From SZAS-79 sp965279075 (lineage in GTDB: Bacteria > Pseudomonadota > Gammaproteobacteria > Burkholderiales > SG8-39), in NCBI GenBank assembly GCA_965279075.1, contig CBDIHI010000012.1, positions 682,001 to 746,000 of the forward strand: DNA of 64,000 nt. The letters run 5' to 3'. Shown here in pieces: positions 45,500 through 54,620 of this stretch (positions are counted from its first letter, which is position 1; the number at the start of each line of letters is the position of its first letter). Both the position numbers and the translations under genes were made by a program. The notes under the pieces are model-generated. The model was not told the DNA's origin, did no database searches, and saw nothing but the letters and a program-made list of their open reading frames with translations.

Positions 45500-46813
45500 A
45501 TGGCCACCGTCACCCTGAAGAAAGCCGGCAAGACGCCGGAAACCGAAACCGGCAACGCCCGCAAGGTCGTGGAGGAGATGCTCGCCGCCATCGAATCCCG
45601 CGGCGAGGCGGCGGTGCGCGAATACGCACTGAAGCTCGACCAGTGGGGCGGCGAGATCGTCGTCGGCCCGGAGGAGATCGACCGCCGCACTCGCGGCATG
45701 GCCGAGGGCATCAAGCGCGACATCGAGTTCGCCACCGAGCGCGTGCGCCGCTTCGCGCTGGCGCAGCGAGATTCCGTGCGCGAGTTCTCCACCGAAGTCG
45801 CGCCGGGGCTCACGGCCGGGCAGCGCCTCGTGCCGGTCAACGTCGCCGGGTGCTACGTGCCCACCGGGCGTTACGCGCACATCGCTTCGGCCTACATGAG
45901 CGTGGCCACCGCCAAGGCGGCCGGCGTACCGACCGTGATCGCGTGCTCCACGCCTTACAAGGGCGAGGGCATCCACCCGCAGGTGCTGTACGCGATGAAA
46001 GTCGCGGGCGCCGACATCGTCATGACGCTGGGTGGCGTGCAGGCCATCGCGACGCTGGCCTACGGCCTCTTTACCGGCAAGCCCGCGGACATCATCGTCG
46101 GCCCCGGCAACAAGTTCGTCGCCGAGGCCAAGCGCATGCTGTTCGGCAAGGTCGGCATCGACGTATTCGCAGGACCTTCGGAAGTGGCGGTCATCGCCGA
46201 CGATTCCGCCGACCCGGCGATCGTCGCCTCCGACCTCGTCGGGCAGGCCGAGCACGGGCACGAATCGCCGGCGTGGCTGTTCACGACCTCGCGCCCCTTG
46301 GCGGAAAAGGTCATGCAGCTCGTGCCGGAATACGTCGCGAAGCTTCCCCCCACGGCGCGCGACGCGGCGGGCGCGGCCTGGCGCGACTACGGCGAGGTGA
46401 TCCTCTGCGACACGCGCGAGGAGGTTGCCGTGGTGTCCGACAAGTACGCGTCCGAGCACCTCGAAGTGCACGCGCGCGACCTCGACTGGTGGCTCGCGCG
46501 GCTGACCTGCTACGGGTCGTTGTTCCTCGGCGAGGAGACCACGGTGGCCTACGGCGACAAGACCTCCGGCCCCAACCACATCCTGCCGACCAAGGGTGCG
46601 GCGCGCTACTCGGGCGGGCTCTCGGTGCACAAGTTCATGAAGACGCTCACCTGGCAGCGCATGACGCGCGAGGCCAACCGCGAGATCGCGCAGGTCACCG
46701 CGCGCATCTCGCGCCTCGAGGGCATGGAAGCGCACGCGCGCACGGCGGACGACCGCATGGACAAGTATTTCCCCGGCGAGAAGTTCGACCGCGGCGAGCA
46801 GGTCAAGGCCTGA
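45500..46813 (+). CDS. hpsN: Sulfopropanediol 3-dehydrogenase-like protein (HpsN type, histidinol dehydrogenase family)
   Basis: 437 residues of the histidinol-dehydrogenase fold, but not in a his operon. AGPSEVAVIADDSADP (near residue 225) and the catalytic pair in SEHLEVHARDL (near 320) match the family. The GHESPAWLF and SGPNHILPTKGAARYSGGLS segments are those I associate with HpsN, the NAD-dependent enzyme that oxidises (R)-2,3-dihydroxypropane-1-sulfonate to sulfolactate in Cupriavidus. The SDR and zinc dehydrogenase downstream, plus an SsuABC-like transporter, support an organosulfonate substrate; exact substrate is inferred. First gene after the operator/promoter. Confidence 0.78.
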   Translation: MATVTLKKAGKTPETETGNARKVVEEMLAAIESRGEAAVREYALKLDQWGGEIVVGPEEIDRRTRGMAEGIKRDIEFATERVRRFALAQRDSVREFSTEVAPGLTAGQRLVPVNVAGCYVPTGRYAHIASAYMSVATAKAAGVPTVIACSTPYKGEGIHPQVLYAMKVAGADIVMTLGGVQAIATLAYGLFTGKPADIIVGPGNKFVAEAKRMLFGKVGIDVFAGPSEVAVIADDSADPAIVASDLVGQAEHGHESPAWLFTTSRPLAEKVMQLVPEYVAKLPPTARDAAGAAWRDYGEVILCDTREEVAVVSDKYASEHLEVHARDLDWWLARLTCYGSLFLGEETTVAYGDKTSGPNHILPTKGAARYSGGLSVHKFMKTLTWQRMTREANREIAQVTARISRLEGMEAHARTADDRMDKYFPGEKFDRGEQVKA

Positions 46814-46826
46814 AGCGCGGGGCCCG

Positions 46827-47594
46827 ATGAAGCTCGAAGACCTGTTCGGCCTGTCCGGCCGCGTGGCCCTGGTGACCGGTGCGAACTCCGGCATCGGCCG
46901 CGAAATCGCGCTTGCGCTTGCCGACGCCGGTGCCGCGGTCGTGCTGGTCGCGCGCCGCGCGGCCCCGCTCGAGGAGGCCCGGCGCGAGATCGAGGCGGCC
47001 GGCGGCAGGGCGGCCGTGCTGGCCTGCGACCTGGCGGACCGCGAGGCGCTGTCCGCCTGCGCCGCCGCGGCCCCGAAGTCCTTCGGTGCACCGGACATCC
47101 TCGTCAACGCCGCGGGGATCAATCCCAGGAAGCCCATGGCCGAGGTGACTGAGGCCGACTGGGATTCCACGGTGAAGCTGAACCTCGACGCGCCTTTCTT
47201 CCTATCGCAGAAGCTCGTCCCGGCGATGATCGACAAGGCCTGGGGCCGCATCATCAACATCGCCTCGCTGCAGTCGGTGCGCGCATTCGCCAACGGCGCG
47301 CCGTACGGGGCGACCAAGGGCGGGATCATGCAGCTCACGCGCGCGCAGGCCGAAGCCTGGTCGCGCCACGGCGTGAACGCCAACGCGATCGCGCCGGGGT
47401 TCTTTCCCACTGCGCTCACCGCGCCCGTGGTCAACGACCCGCAGAAGTGGCAGGCCAACGCCGACAAGACCTTCATCGGCAGGAACGGGGCGCTAGCCGA
47501 CCTGCACGGCACGGCGCTGTACCTCGCCGGCCGGGCTTCCGACTACGTGACCGGCCAGACGATCTTCGTCGACGGCGGGTTTTCCGCAGGATGA
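46827..47594 (+). CDS. Short-chain dehydrogenase/reductase
   Basis: 255-residue NAD(P)-dependent oxidoreductase. Cofactor loop TGANSGIG (near residue 18), NAAG motif (near 92), catalytic serine in NIASLQSV (near 144) and the YxxxK motif YGATKGG (near 157). In the DHPS pathway of Cupriavidus, two 2-dehydrogenases (HpsO, HpsP) act beside HpsN to interconvert enantiomers; this SDR could fill one of those roles. That is inference from context. 13 bases after hpsN. Confidence 0.85.
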   Translation: MKLEDLFGLSGRVALVTGANSGIGREIALALADAGAAVVLVARRAAPLEEARREIEAAGGRAAVLACDLADREALSACAAAAPKSFGAPDILVNAAGINPRKPMAEVTEADWDSTVKLNLDAPFFLSQKLVPAMIDKAWGRIINIASLQSVRAFANGAPYGATKGGIMQLTRAQAEAWSRHGVNANAIAPGFFPTALTAPVVNDPQKWQANADKTFIGRNGALADLHGTALYLAGRASDYVTGQTIFVDGGFSAG

Positions 47595-47613
47595 CACTGG
47601 CAGAAAGGCGACC

Positions 47614-49077
47614 ATGAACGCACAACCGAACATCATCCTGATCATCACGGACCAGCAGCGCGCCGACACCATCAATGCACTGGGCGCAGGCTGGATGCAT
47701 ACGCCGAACCTGGACCGGCTGGTGCGCGAGGGCGCCGCGTTCACCAACTGCTTCGTCACGTCTCCCGTGTGCGTCGCGTCCCGCGCGAGCCTCTTCACCG
47801 GGATGTATCCCCACGCCGCCGGGGTATTCAAGAACTTCCAGGCCTGGCAACCCTCGTGGGTGCAGTGGCTGGCGAGCGCCGGGTATCACTGCGCAAGCAT
47901 CGGCAAGATGCACATCAACCCCTATGACCACCTCGGCGGATTCCACCAGCGCTTCGTCGTCGAGAACAAGGACCGCCCGCTGTTCCTCGACGAGGCGGAC
48001 CGGGCTTTCTACGACGAATGGGACAAGGCGCTTCACGCCCACAAGCTCGTGAAGCCGTCGCGCTATACCCGCTCGAAGGCGGATCTTGAGGGGTACAAGA
48101 AGGCGCTGGGGGCGTTCGCGTGGGATCTCCCGGACGCGCTCCATTCGGACAATTTCATCGGCGACCACGTCCTCTGGTGGCTCGAAGAGCGCAAGGCGAC
48201 CAATCCCCTGTTCCTGCAGATCGGATTCCCCGGGCCGCATCCGCCTTACGACCCAACCGCGGCGCACCTGAAGCGCTACGAGAACGCGGACATCCCGGTA
48301 CCCGACTTCACCGCGGAGGAAGAGGCGCGCCAGCCCCGCGCACAGCGCGAACTGCGCAGCAACATGATCCGCAACAACTTCGATTCGATCGCCTGGCAGC
48401 ACCGGCCCTCGCGTGAGGACCTCCTGCGCGTGCGTCGCCACTATGCGGCGAACGTGACGATGATCGACGAGAAGCTGGGCGAGATCATGCAGACCCTCGA
48501 GCGCAGGGGCTACCTGGACAATGCGATCGTGATCTTCACCTCGGACCACGCGGATGCGCTCGGTGACCATGGCCACATCCAGAAATGGACCATGTACGAC
48601 ACGGTCGAGCGGGTCCCGCTGCTGATGTGGTCCCCGAAGCACATTCGTGCCGGCCTGCGCAACGACAGCCTCGTACAGCTGATGGACGTGGCCCCAACCA
48701 TCCTCGAGGCGGCCGGGGTGCCGGTGCCGGAGAACTGGGAGTCCACCAGCCTCTGGCCCGTATTGAAAGGCGATGCGCACAAGGTCCGCGACGCAGCGTA
48801 TGCGGAGCTTGCCCGGGACCATATCCAGACCGCGGCCGAATATATCGTCATGCAGCGCGACAGCGACTGGAAACTCGCCTACTACCTCGGCGAGCCGGAC
48901 GGCGAGTTGTACGACCTCCATGCCGATCCGGGTGAGACCAGGAACCTGTGGGGCTCCCGCGAGCATGCGGGGGTCAGGGACGAGCTCGTGCAGAAGCTGC
49001 TCGTCTGGTCGATGCGGACGTCGCTACGGTCGCGGATGGTCTCGTCGCGCAAGCCCCAGCCGGGGATGGTGCTGTAG
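47614..49077 (+). CDS. Type I sulfatase (alkaline phosphatase superfamily)
   Basis: 487 residues. N-terminal metal aspartate region NIILIITDQQRADT (near residue 6). The formylglycine motif is CVASR (in SPVCVASRASLFTG, near 53), a C-x-A-S-R that should be converted to formylglycine. FTSDHADALGDHG (near 310) supplies further metal ligands. It would hydrolyse a sulfate ester, choline-sulfatase-like in layout. No signal peptide is seen, so it is probably cytoplasmic. Its presence between sulfonate-type dehydrogenases and transporters suggests the operon handles a sulfated or sulfonated small molecule. Confidence 0.88.
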   Translation: MNAQPNIILIITDQQRADTINALGAGWMHTPNLDRLVREGAAFTNCFVTSPVCVASRASLFTGMYPHAAGVFKNFQAWQPSWVQWLASAGYHCASIGKMHINPYDHLGGFHQRFVVENKDRPLFLDEADRAFYDEWDKALHAHKLVKPSRYTRSKADLEGYKKALGAFAWDLPDALHSDNFIGDHVLWWLEERKATNPLFLQIGFPGPHPPYDPTAAHLKRYENADIPVPDFTAEEEARQPRAQRELRSNMIRNNFDSIAWQHRPSREDLLRVRRHYAANVTMIDEKLGEIMQTLERRGYLDNAIVIFTSDHADALGDHGHIQKWTMYDTVERVPLLMWSPKHIRAGLRNDSLVQLMDVAPTILEAAGVPVPENWESTSLWPVLKGDAHKVRDAAYAELARDHIQTAAEYIVMQRDSDWKLAYYLGEPDGELYDLHADPGETRNLWGSREHAGVRDELVQKLLVWSMRTSLRSRMVSSRKPQPGMVL

Positions 49078-49124
49078 CCGGCACCGGGCACGGACATGTA
49101 TTTCCACCAGGAGGAGGCGCGAAC

Positions 49125-50132
49125 ATGAATTCGAGTATCAGGGCGAAGTTCGATGGCACGAAGCGCGGCGTTCAATTCTGCAAGGCGATGCTGTTGGCGC
49201 ACGTGCTTGCGTTTGCGATGGGGACGGCCAACGCGCAGTCCGACAAGCCGGTAAGCATCATCGTGCCGTTCCCCCCGGGCGGCGTCGTGGACGTCGTAGG
49301 CCGGCTGCTTGCCGACGGGATGTCGTCGGCAATGGGGGCGCGGGTCATCGTCGAGAATCGTCCCGGCGCAGGCGGCACGATCGGCGCGACAGCCGTTGCC
49401 AAGGCCGCTCCGGACGGGCGGACCTTGCTGTTGGGCGGGGCGGCCACGCACGTCTTCTCCCCCCTGCTTTACCCGAACCTCGCCTATACCCCGGAACGGA
49501 GCTTCGCGCCCGTCAGCCAGGTTTCGACCGGGCCCCTCGTCCTGGTCCTGCCCTCCGGGTCGGTCGTTTCCACAATGGGCGAATTCCTTGCGTTGGCGAA
49601 AACCCAGGGGGATCGCCTGAACTATGCGAGCAACGGATCCGGCACCTATCCGCACCTCGCGGCGGAACTGTTCCGGCGGGCCGTCGGGGGGAAGTTCGTC
49701 CATGTGCCTTATGCCGGCGGCAGCCAGGCCGGAGTCGCACTGGCATCCGGGGAAGTGGGGTTTTCGATCAACCATATCCCCGTGGTGCTGCCTTTCATCA
49801 AATCCGGGAAGGTGCGGGCAATCGCGACGACGGGCACCAAGCGCTCCGCGAGTTTTCCCGATCTGCCCACGTTCGGGGAATCAGGACTCAAGGGGTATGA
49901 AGCCAGCCCCTGGTTCGGCGTGTTCGCACCCGCCGGAACACCTCCCGCTGCCATCGACAAGCTCAGCGGCGTGATCACGAAAGTGGTCACGTCCGGCACA
50001 TTTCGCGAGCGGCTGGCGGCGTATGGGGATGAAGCTGTCGGCGGATCCCCGCAGGAACTGGACGCCCTCCTGCGGTCGGAACTGGCGAAGTGGCCGTCCG
50101 TCGTGCGCGATGCCGAAGTCAAGGCGAACTAG
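49125..50132 (+). CDS. Tripartite tricarboxylate transporter receptor (Bug family)
   Basis: Periplasmic solute-binding protein of the Bug/TctC family, very abundant in betaproteobacteria. A signal peptide (about residues 1-37, ending in ANA before QSDKP) is followed by the typical VSIIVPFPPGGVVDVVGRLL start and VENRPGAGGTIGA (near 80). 335 residues from ATG 49125, with AGGAGG ahead. No TctA/TctB membrane partner is nearby, so it either uses a distant one or works as a sensor. Ligand unknown, probably an organic acid. Confidence 0.9.
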   Translation: MNSSIRAKFDGTKRGVQFCKAMLLAHVLAFAMGTANAQSDKPVSIIVPFPPGGVVDVVGRLLADGMSSAMGARVIVENRPGAGGTIGATAVAKAAPDGRTLLLGGAATHVFSPLLYPNLAYTPERSFAPVSQVSTGPLVLVLPSGSVVSTMGEFLALAKTQGDRLNYASNGSGTYPHLAAELFRRAVGGKFVHVPYAGGSQAGVALASGEVGFSINHIPVVLPFIKSGKVRAIATTGTKRSASFPDLPTFGESGLKGYEASPWFGVFAPAGTPPAAIDKLSGVITKVVTSGTFRERLAAYGDEAVGGSPQELDALLRSELAKWPSVVRDAEVKAN

Positions 50133-51134
50133 ATGAAAGCCCTCGTCTACACCAAGCCCAACGAAGTCACCTACCGCGATGAGCCCGAGCCGCAGTTCGG
50201 CGCGGGCGACGTGCTGATCGAAGTCGACGCCGTGGGCATCTGCGGCTCGGACATGCACGCCTACCACGGCCACGACCCGCGCCGGAACCCGCCGCTGATC
50301 CTCGGCCACGAACTTGCCGGCCGCATCCTCGAAGGGCCGGGCAAGGGCCGGCGCGTGACGGTCAACCCGTTGATCACCTGCGGTTACTGCGAGTACTGCA
50401 AGCAGGGACGCGACAACCTGTGCGCGAACCGCACGATGATAGGCATGACCCGCGCCGGGGGCTTCGCCGAACGCGTGACGACCGCGGCGGCGAGCGTGAT
50501 CGACATCCCGCAGGACATGTCCGTGCGCGCCGCCGCGCTGACGGAACCCGCCGCCACGGCGGTGCACGCGATCAACGTGGCGATCCGCGCGCTGGTGCGG
50601 CCGCTGCCCGAATGCCGCGTGCTGGTGCTGGGCGGCGGCGCGATCGGCATGCTGACCGCGCTGCTGCTGAAGAGCTACGGCGTGCGCCACGTGACTGTGT
50701 CGGAGACCAACGGCCTGAGACGCGCCTCGCTTGAAAAGGCGGCATCGGTGGCCACCTACGACCCGTTGCAGTCAGGTGCTGCGAACGCCCCCGCGGACAA
50801 CAGCATGGACCTCGTGATCGACGCGGTGGGCGGCAAGGCGACGCGCAATTCGGCGCTCGCGGCGGTGAAGCCCGGCGGCGTGGTCATGCACATCGGCCTG
50901 ATGGACTGGGCGAGCGAGATCGACATGCGAAAACTCACGCTGGCCGAAATCACGCTGATCGGCACCTACACTTATTCGACCGCGGACCTGCGCGCCGCGG
51001 CGCTCGCGCTCCACGAAGGCGCATTCGGCGACCTCGCGTGGGTGGAGGAACGGCCGTTGTCCGAAGGCGCGGCCGCGTTCCGCGACCTGCACGAAGGCCG
51101 CACGGCGTCCGCCAAGGTGGTGCTCCTGCCGTGA
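50133..51134 (+). CDS. Zinc-dependent alcohol dehydrogenase (HpsP-like)
   Basis: 333-residue medium-chain dehydrogenase. Catalytic zinc site residues lie in GICGSDMHAY (near residue 36) and LGHELAG (near 56); the structural zinc site is CGYCEYCKQGRDNLC (near 82). The NAD-binding loop is VLGGGAIGML (near 167). The start is ATG 50133, directly after the Bug gene. In the HpsNOP pathway a zinc dehydrogenase (HpsP) oxidises C2 of dihydroxypropanesulfonate; this gene would fit, but polyol dehydrogenases look alike. Its stop overlaps the ABC ATPase start (GTGA). Confidence 0.85.
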   Translation: MKALVYTKPNEVTYRDEPEPQFGAGDVLIEVDAVGICGSDMHAYHGHDPRRNPPLILGHELAGRILEGPGKGRRVTVNPLITCGYCEYCKQGRDNLCANRTMIGMTRAGGFAERVTTAAASVIDIPQDMSVRAAALTEPAATAVHAINVAIRALVRPLPECRVLVLGGGAIGMLTALLLKSYGVRHVTVSETNGLRRASLEKAASVATYDPLQSGAANAPADNSMDLVIDAVGGKATRNSALAAVKPGGVVMHIGLMDWASEIDMRKLTLAEITLIGTYTYSTADLRAAALALHEGAFGDLAWVEERPLSEGAAAFRDLHEGRTASAKVVLLP

Positions 51135-51928
51135 GCAACATCGTCTTCGACAAGGTGAGCCGCACCTTCCAGCGCGACGGGAAGGACTTCCTTACGCTCG
51201 ACGCCGTGAGCTTCGAAGTAAAGGACCGCGAGTTCGTCGCCATCGTCGGGCCTTCGGGCTGCGGCAAGACCACGTGCCTGCGCATGGCCGCGGGGCTGGA
51301 GTTCCCGAGTGCCGGGACGGTCTCGGTGGGTGGCGCCGTGGTGCGCGAACCCGGCCCGGATCGCGCAGTGGTGTTCCAGCAGTTCGCGCTGTTTCCCTGG
51401 AAGACGGTCTGGCAGAACATCGAGTTCGGGTTGCGAAGCAAGGGCATGCCGGAGGCCGAACGCAGGTCGAAGATCGAGTCGCAGCTTGAACTCATGGGAC
51501 TGCAGGGCTACGAATCGGCCTACCCGCACCAGCTCTCCGGTGGCATGCAGCAGCGCGTCGCGATCGCGCGCAGCTACGTGCTGGACCCGGGCGTGCTGCT
51601 CATGGACGAGCCGTTCGGCGCGCTGGACGCGCAGACCCGCGTGGTCATGCAGGAGGAACTCGTGCGCCTCTCGCGCGTCAACCCGCGCACGGTGCTGTTC
51701 ATCACGCACGCCGTGGAGGAGGCCGTGTACCTGGCCGACCGCGTGGTTGTCATGACCCGCCGCCCGGGGCGCATCGCCGACGTGATCGACGTGGCGACTG
51801 TGCGCAAGGCGGAGCGCTGGGATGCGCTCGAACGCGTCGAGGACGTGATGGACCAGGCCTCGTTCGTGCACCTGAGGACTTCGATCTGGCGGCTCCTGCG
51901 CGAGCAGCAGCAGCCCGGCGATCATTGA
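51131..51928 (+). CDS. ABC transporter ATP-binding protein, SsuB/TauB-like
   Basis: 265-residue ATPase. Walker A GPSGCGKTT (near residue 41), Q-loop in FQQFALFPW (near 82), signature LSGGMQQRVAIAR (near 135), Walker B VLLMDEPFGALD (near 157), and H-loop ITHAVEEA (near 195). The nitrate/sulfonate/taurine (NitT/TauT) subfamily fits the two permeases and the NMT1/SsuA-like binding protein that follow. The start is GTG 51131. Confidence 0.93.
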   Translation: MSNIVFDKVSRTFQRDGKDFLTLDAVSFEVKDREFVAIVGPSGCGKTTCLRMAAGLEFPSAGTVSVGGAVVREPGPDRAVVFQQFALFPWKTVWQNIEFGLRSKGMPEAERRSKIESQLELMGLQGYESAYPHQLSGGMQQRVAIARSYVLDPGVLLMDEPFGALDAQTRVVMQEELVRLSRVNPRTVLFITHAVEEAVYLADRVVVMTRRPGRIADVIDVATVRKAERWDALERVEDVMDQASFVHLRTSIWRLLREQQQPGDH

Positions 51929-51968
51929 AAACCATAACAAGACAACCGCACTACCAGAGGAGACCACC

Positions 51969-53030
51969 ATGAAGAAGAGCCTGACAAGCATCGTCGTTGC
52001 CGGCGCGATCGGCGCGGCATTCGCATTTTCCGCCGGCCGGGTCGCGGCGCAAGCGCCCGTCGAGATCAAGGTCAGCTACCAGCCGGCGCTGTACTGGGCG
52101 CTGCCCTTCCACATCGCCACCGAGAAAGGCTGGTGGGCGGAACTCGGCCTGAAGCCGACCTTCAGCACCTTCCCGGCCGGCGTGCCGCAGATCGCGGCCT
52201 CGGCCTCCAAGTCGTGGGACGTCGGCGGCACGGGCTCGGTACCGGCGGTGCTCGGCGCGGCACGCTACAACCTGATGACCGTCGGCATCACCAACGACGA
52301 GTCGTTCGGCAACGCGCTGCTCGCCACCAGCGCGAAGGCCGACGCGTTCATGAAGAACCCGGCTTCGATGAAGGGCCAGACCATCGTGCTGACGGCCAAC
52401 TCCACCGGCGACTACGCCGTGCAGTCGTGCCTCGCCAAGGCCGGGCTCAAGAAGTCCGACGTCACTATCAAAAGCATGGGCCAGGCCGAGATCATCTCGG
52501 CAATGTCGTCGAACAACGCCGACCTCGGCGGCCTGTGGGCCCCGAACATCTACACGCTGGAAGAGAAGGCCGGCGCGAAGCTGATCTGCTCGGGCAGGGA
52601 CGCCGGCGCGATCGTGCCGGGCGCGCTGATCGTGCGCGCCGACTACGCGAAGGAGCAGCCGCAGAACGTGGCGAAGTTCCTCGCGATCTACATCCGCGCG
52701 CAGAAATGGTCGCTCGCCCACCGCGCAGAGTCGCTCGCGATGATGAAGAAGTTCTACGAGCAGGGCGGCGTGATCATCTCGGACGCCTCGATGAAGAAGG
52801 AGTTCGACACGCGCCCCGTGTACGACCTCGCCGGGCAGATGAAGATCATGAACCGGCCCGCGGGCGGCGCCTCCGAAGTCGACGGGTGGCTGACCAAGAT
52901 CGGCGAGTTCATGAAGGCCTCCGGGACGTTTGCCGAGGTGCCGGCTGCGGGCAAGTACATCAGCGACGAGTACCTGCGCATGATCGATCGCGACCCGAAG
53001 CTCAAAGAGTTCGCCAACAAGGCCAACTGA
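51969..53030 (+). CDS. Periplasmic substrate-binding protein, SsuA/NMT1-like
   Basis: 353 residues. Signal peptide of about 28 residues (MKKSLTSIVVAGAIGAAFAF, ending at VAA before QAPVEI). The mature protein has the SsuA/NMT1 pattern: VSYQPALYWALPFHIATEKGWWAELGLKP, then a two-lobed domain (about 30-310). AGGAGA lies eight bases ahead of the ATG. It probably delivers a sulfonate or related anion to the ABC permeases. Exact ligand unknown. Confidence 0.9.
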   Translation: MKKSLTSIVVAGAIGAAFAFSAGRVAAQAPVEIKVSYQPALYWALPFHIATEKGWWAELGLKPTFSTFPAGVPQIAASASKSWDVGGTGSVPAVLGAARYNLMTVGITNDESFGNALLATSAKADAFMKNPASMKGQTIVLTANSTGDYAVQSCLAKAGLKKSDVTIKSMGQAEIISAMSSNNADLGGLWAPNIYTLEEKAGAKLICSGRDAGAIVPGALIVRADYAKEQPQNVAKFLAIYIRAQKWSLAHRAESLAMMKKFYEQGGVIISDASMKKEFDTRPVYDLAGQMKIMNRPAGGASEVDGWLTKIGEFMKASGTFAEVPAAGKYISDEYLRMIDRDPKLKEFANKAN

Positions 53031-53043
53031 GCCGGCCGGGACG

Positions 53044-53835
53044 ATGCAGGGCAGCACGCGTAAGGCGTCCCCCATGGGCGCCGCGGCCATGGCGGCCGCG
53101 GTGTTCGCGGGGGCGCTTGCGCTCTGGTACGTCGCGACGACCCTCACGGGCTTCATCAGCCCGGCGCGGTTCCCCACGCCGGCCGAAGTCTGGGACGCGT
53201 TGCGCCAGATCACCCTCACGGGCTACGCCGACGCCAAGCTCCACGAGCACATCCTGCACAGCGTGAAACTTGTGCTCATGGGCTTTGTCGCCGCGGTCGC
53301 GGTGGGTGTGCCGCTGGGCCTCGCGATGGGGTGGAGCCGCACGGTGGAGGCGCTGGCGAACCCGGCGTTCCTGCTGATCCGGCCGATCCCGCCGCTGGCG
53401 TGGATCCCCCTTGCCATCGTGTGGCTCGGGCTCGGGGACGGCGCCAAGGTGCTGGTGATCTGGTTCGCCGCGTTCGTGCCCTCGGTGATCAACAGCTACG
53501 CGGGCGTGCGCACCATCGAGCCGCACCTCGTCGAGGCCTCGCGCATGCTCGGGGTCACGCGCTGGATGCTGGTGAGGGAAGTCCTCGTGCCCGGCGCATT
53601 GCCGATGATCTTCACCGGCCTGCGGTTGTCCCTGCAGGCCTGCTGGACCACGCTGGTGGCAGGTGAACTGATCGGGGCGCTGGCGGGCCTGGGCCGCGTG
53701 CTGTCGCAGGGCTCGCTCGACATCTTCCCGGCGATGATCCTCGTCGGCATGGCGGGCGTCGCCGTGGCGGGCGGGGTGATGACCTGGGGCCTGGGCAGGC
53801 TCGAGGTCCGCGTCATGCCGTGGAGGCGCGCGTGA
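53044..53835 (+). CDS. ABC transporter permease 1, SsuC/TauC-like
   Basis: 263 residues with about six membrane helices. The EAA loop that contacts the ATPase is EASRMLGVTRWMLVREVLVPG (described by position, near residue 165). It belongs to the BPD_transp_1 family of sulfonate/nitrate/taurine importers. First of two unlike permeases, so the channel is probably a heterodimer. 14 bases after the binding-protein gene. Confidence 0.92.
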   Translation: MQGSTRKASPMGAAAMAAAVFAGALALWYVATTLTGFISPARFPTPAEVWDALRQITLTGYADAKLHEHILHSVKLVLMGFVAAVAVGVPLGLAMGWSRTVEALANPAFLLIRPIPPLAWIPLAIVWLGLGDGAKVLVIWFAAFVPSVINSYAGVRTIEPHLVEASRMLGVTRWMLVREVLVPGALPMIFTGLRLSLQACWTTLVAGELIGALAGLGRVLSQGSLDIFPAMILVGMAGVAVAGGVMTWGLGRLEVRVMPWRRA

Positions 53836-54620
53836 CGGCGGCCGCGCAGGGGCTGCCTCCCGGGCGGCTGGCGCTGCTCTCCCTGGCCGGCTTCGCCGGG
53901 TTCTTCGGCCTCTGGACGCTGATCGCGCTGAGTGGTCTCGTGCAGGCGCAGTTCCTGCCCACGCCCTGGGCGGTGGTCGAGCAGTTCGTGTCGCTCACGC
54001 AAAAGCCCTTCGTCGGCTATACGCTGCAGCAGCACCTGTGGTCGAGCATGGGGCGGTTCGGCATGGGGTTCGGCCTCGCGGTGCTGGTCGGCATCCCGCT
54101 GGGGCTGCTGATGGGATGGTTCAGGTGGATGGACGCGATCGTGGGGCCGTTGTTCGACGCACTGCGCTTTGTCGCGCCGATCGCGTGGGTGCCGTTCGCC
54201 GCGTTGTGGTTCGGCACCGGCATCGGCGGGCCGGTGCTGATCATCTTCAGCGGCGCCTTCCCGCCCTGCGTGATCAACGCCTACCGCGGCGCCAAGTACG
54301 TCGAGCCGCGCTTCATCGAGGCGGCGCGCACGCTGGGCGCGGGCAACCTGCGGATGATCACCGAGGTGCTGCTGCCCGCTTCCGTACCCTCGATCGTCGC
54401 GGGCCTGAGGATCAGCGCGGGCCTGGGCTGGCAGTCGCTGGTGGGCGCGGAGCTGATCGTCGCCTCGAGCGGCATCGGCTACCTGATGGTCAAGGGCCAG
54501 AGCAACATCAGCACCTCGACGGTCATGAGCGGCATGATCGCGATCGGCCTCGTGGGCGTGGCGATCGACGTGCTGCTGCGCGCGCTCGAGGCGCGCATCC
54601 AGAAGCACCGGAAATCCTGA
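53832..54620 (+). CDS. ABC transporter permease 2, SsuC/TauC-like
   Basis: 262 residues from GTG 53832 (GTGA overlap with permease 1; GTG 53820 is also possible). About six membrane helices, with the EAA loop EAARTLGAGNLRMITEVLLP (near residue 160). Similar to, but distinct from, the first permease. Last gene of the operon; element C follows its stop directly. Confidence 0.92.
   Translation: MTAAAQGLPPGRLALLSLAGFAGFFGLWTLIALSGLVQAQFLPTPWAVVEQFVSLTQKPFVGYTLQQHLWSSMGRFGMGFGLAVLVGIPLGLLMGWFRWMDAIVGPLFDALRFVAPIAWVPFAALWFGTGIGGPVLIIFSGAFPPCVINAYRGAKYVEPRFIEAARTLGAGNLRMITEVLLPASVPSIVAGLRISAGLGWQSLVGAELIVASSGIGYLMVKGQSNISTSTVMSGMIAIGLVGVAIDVLLRALEARIQKHRKS

Noticed and set aside
45500..46813. Biosynthetic histidinol dehydrogenase HisD
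   Set aside because: No other his gene nearby; the active-site surroundings (GHESPAWLF, HILPTKGAARYSGG) differ from HisD and the neighbours are dehydrogenases and sulfonate-type transporters.
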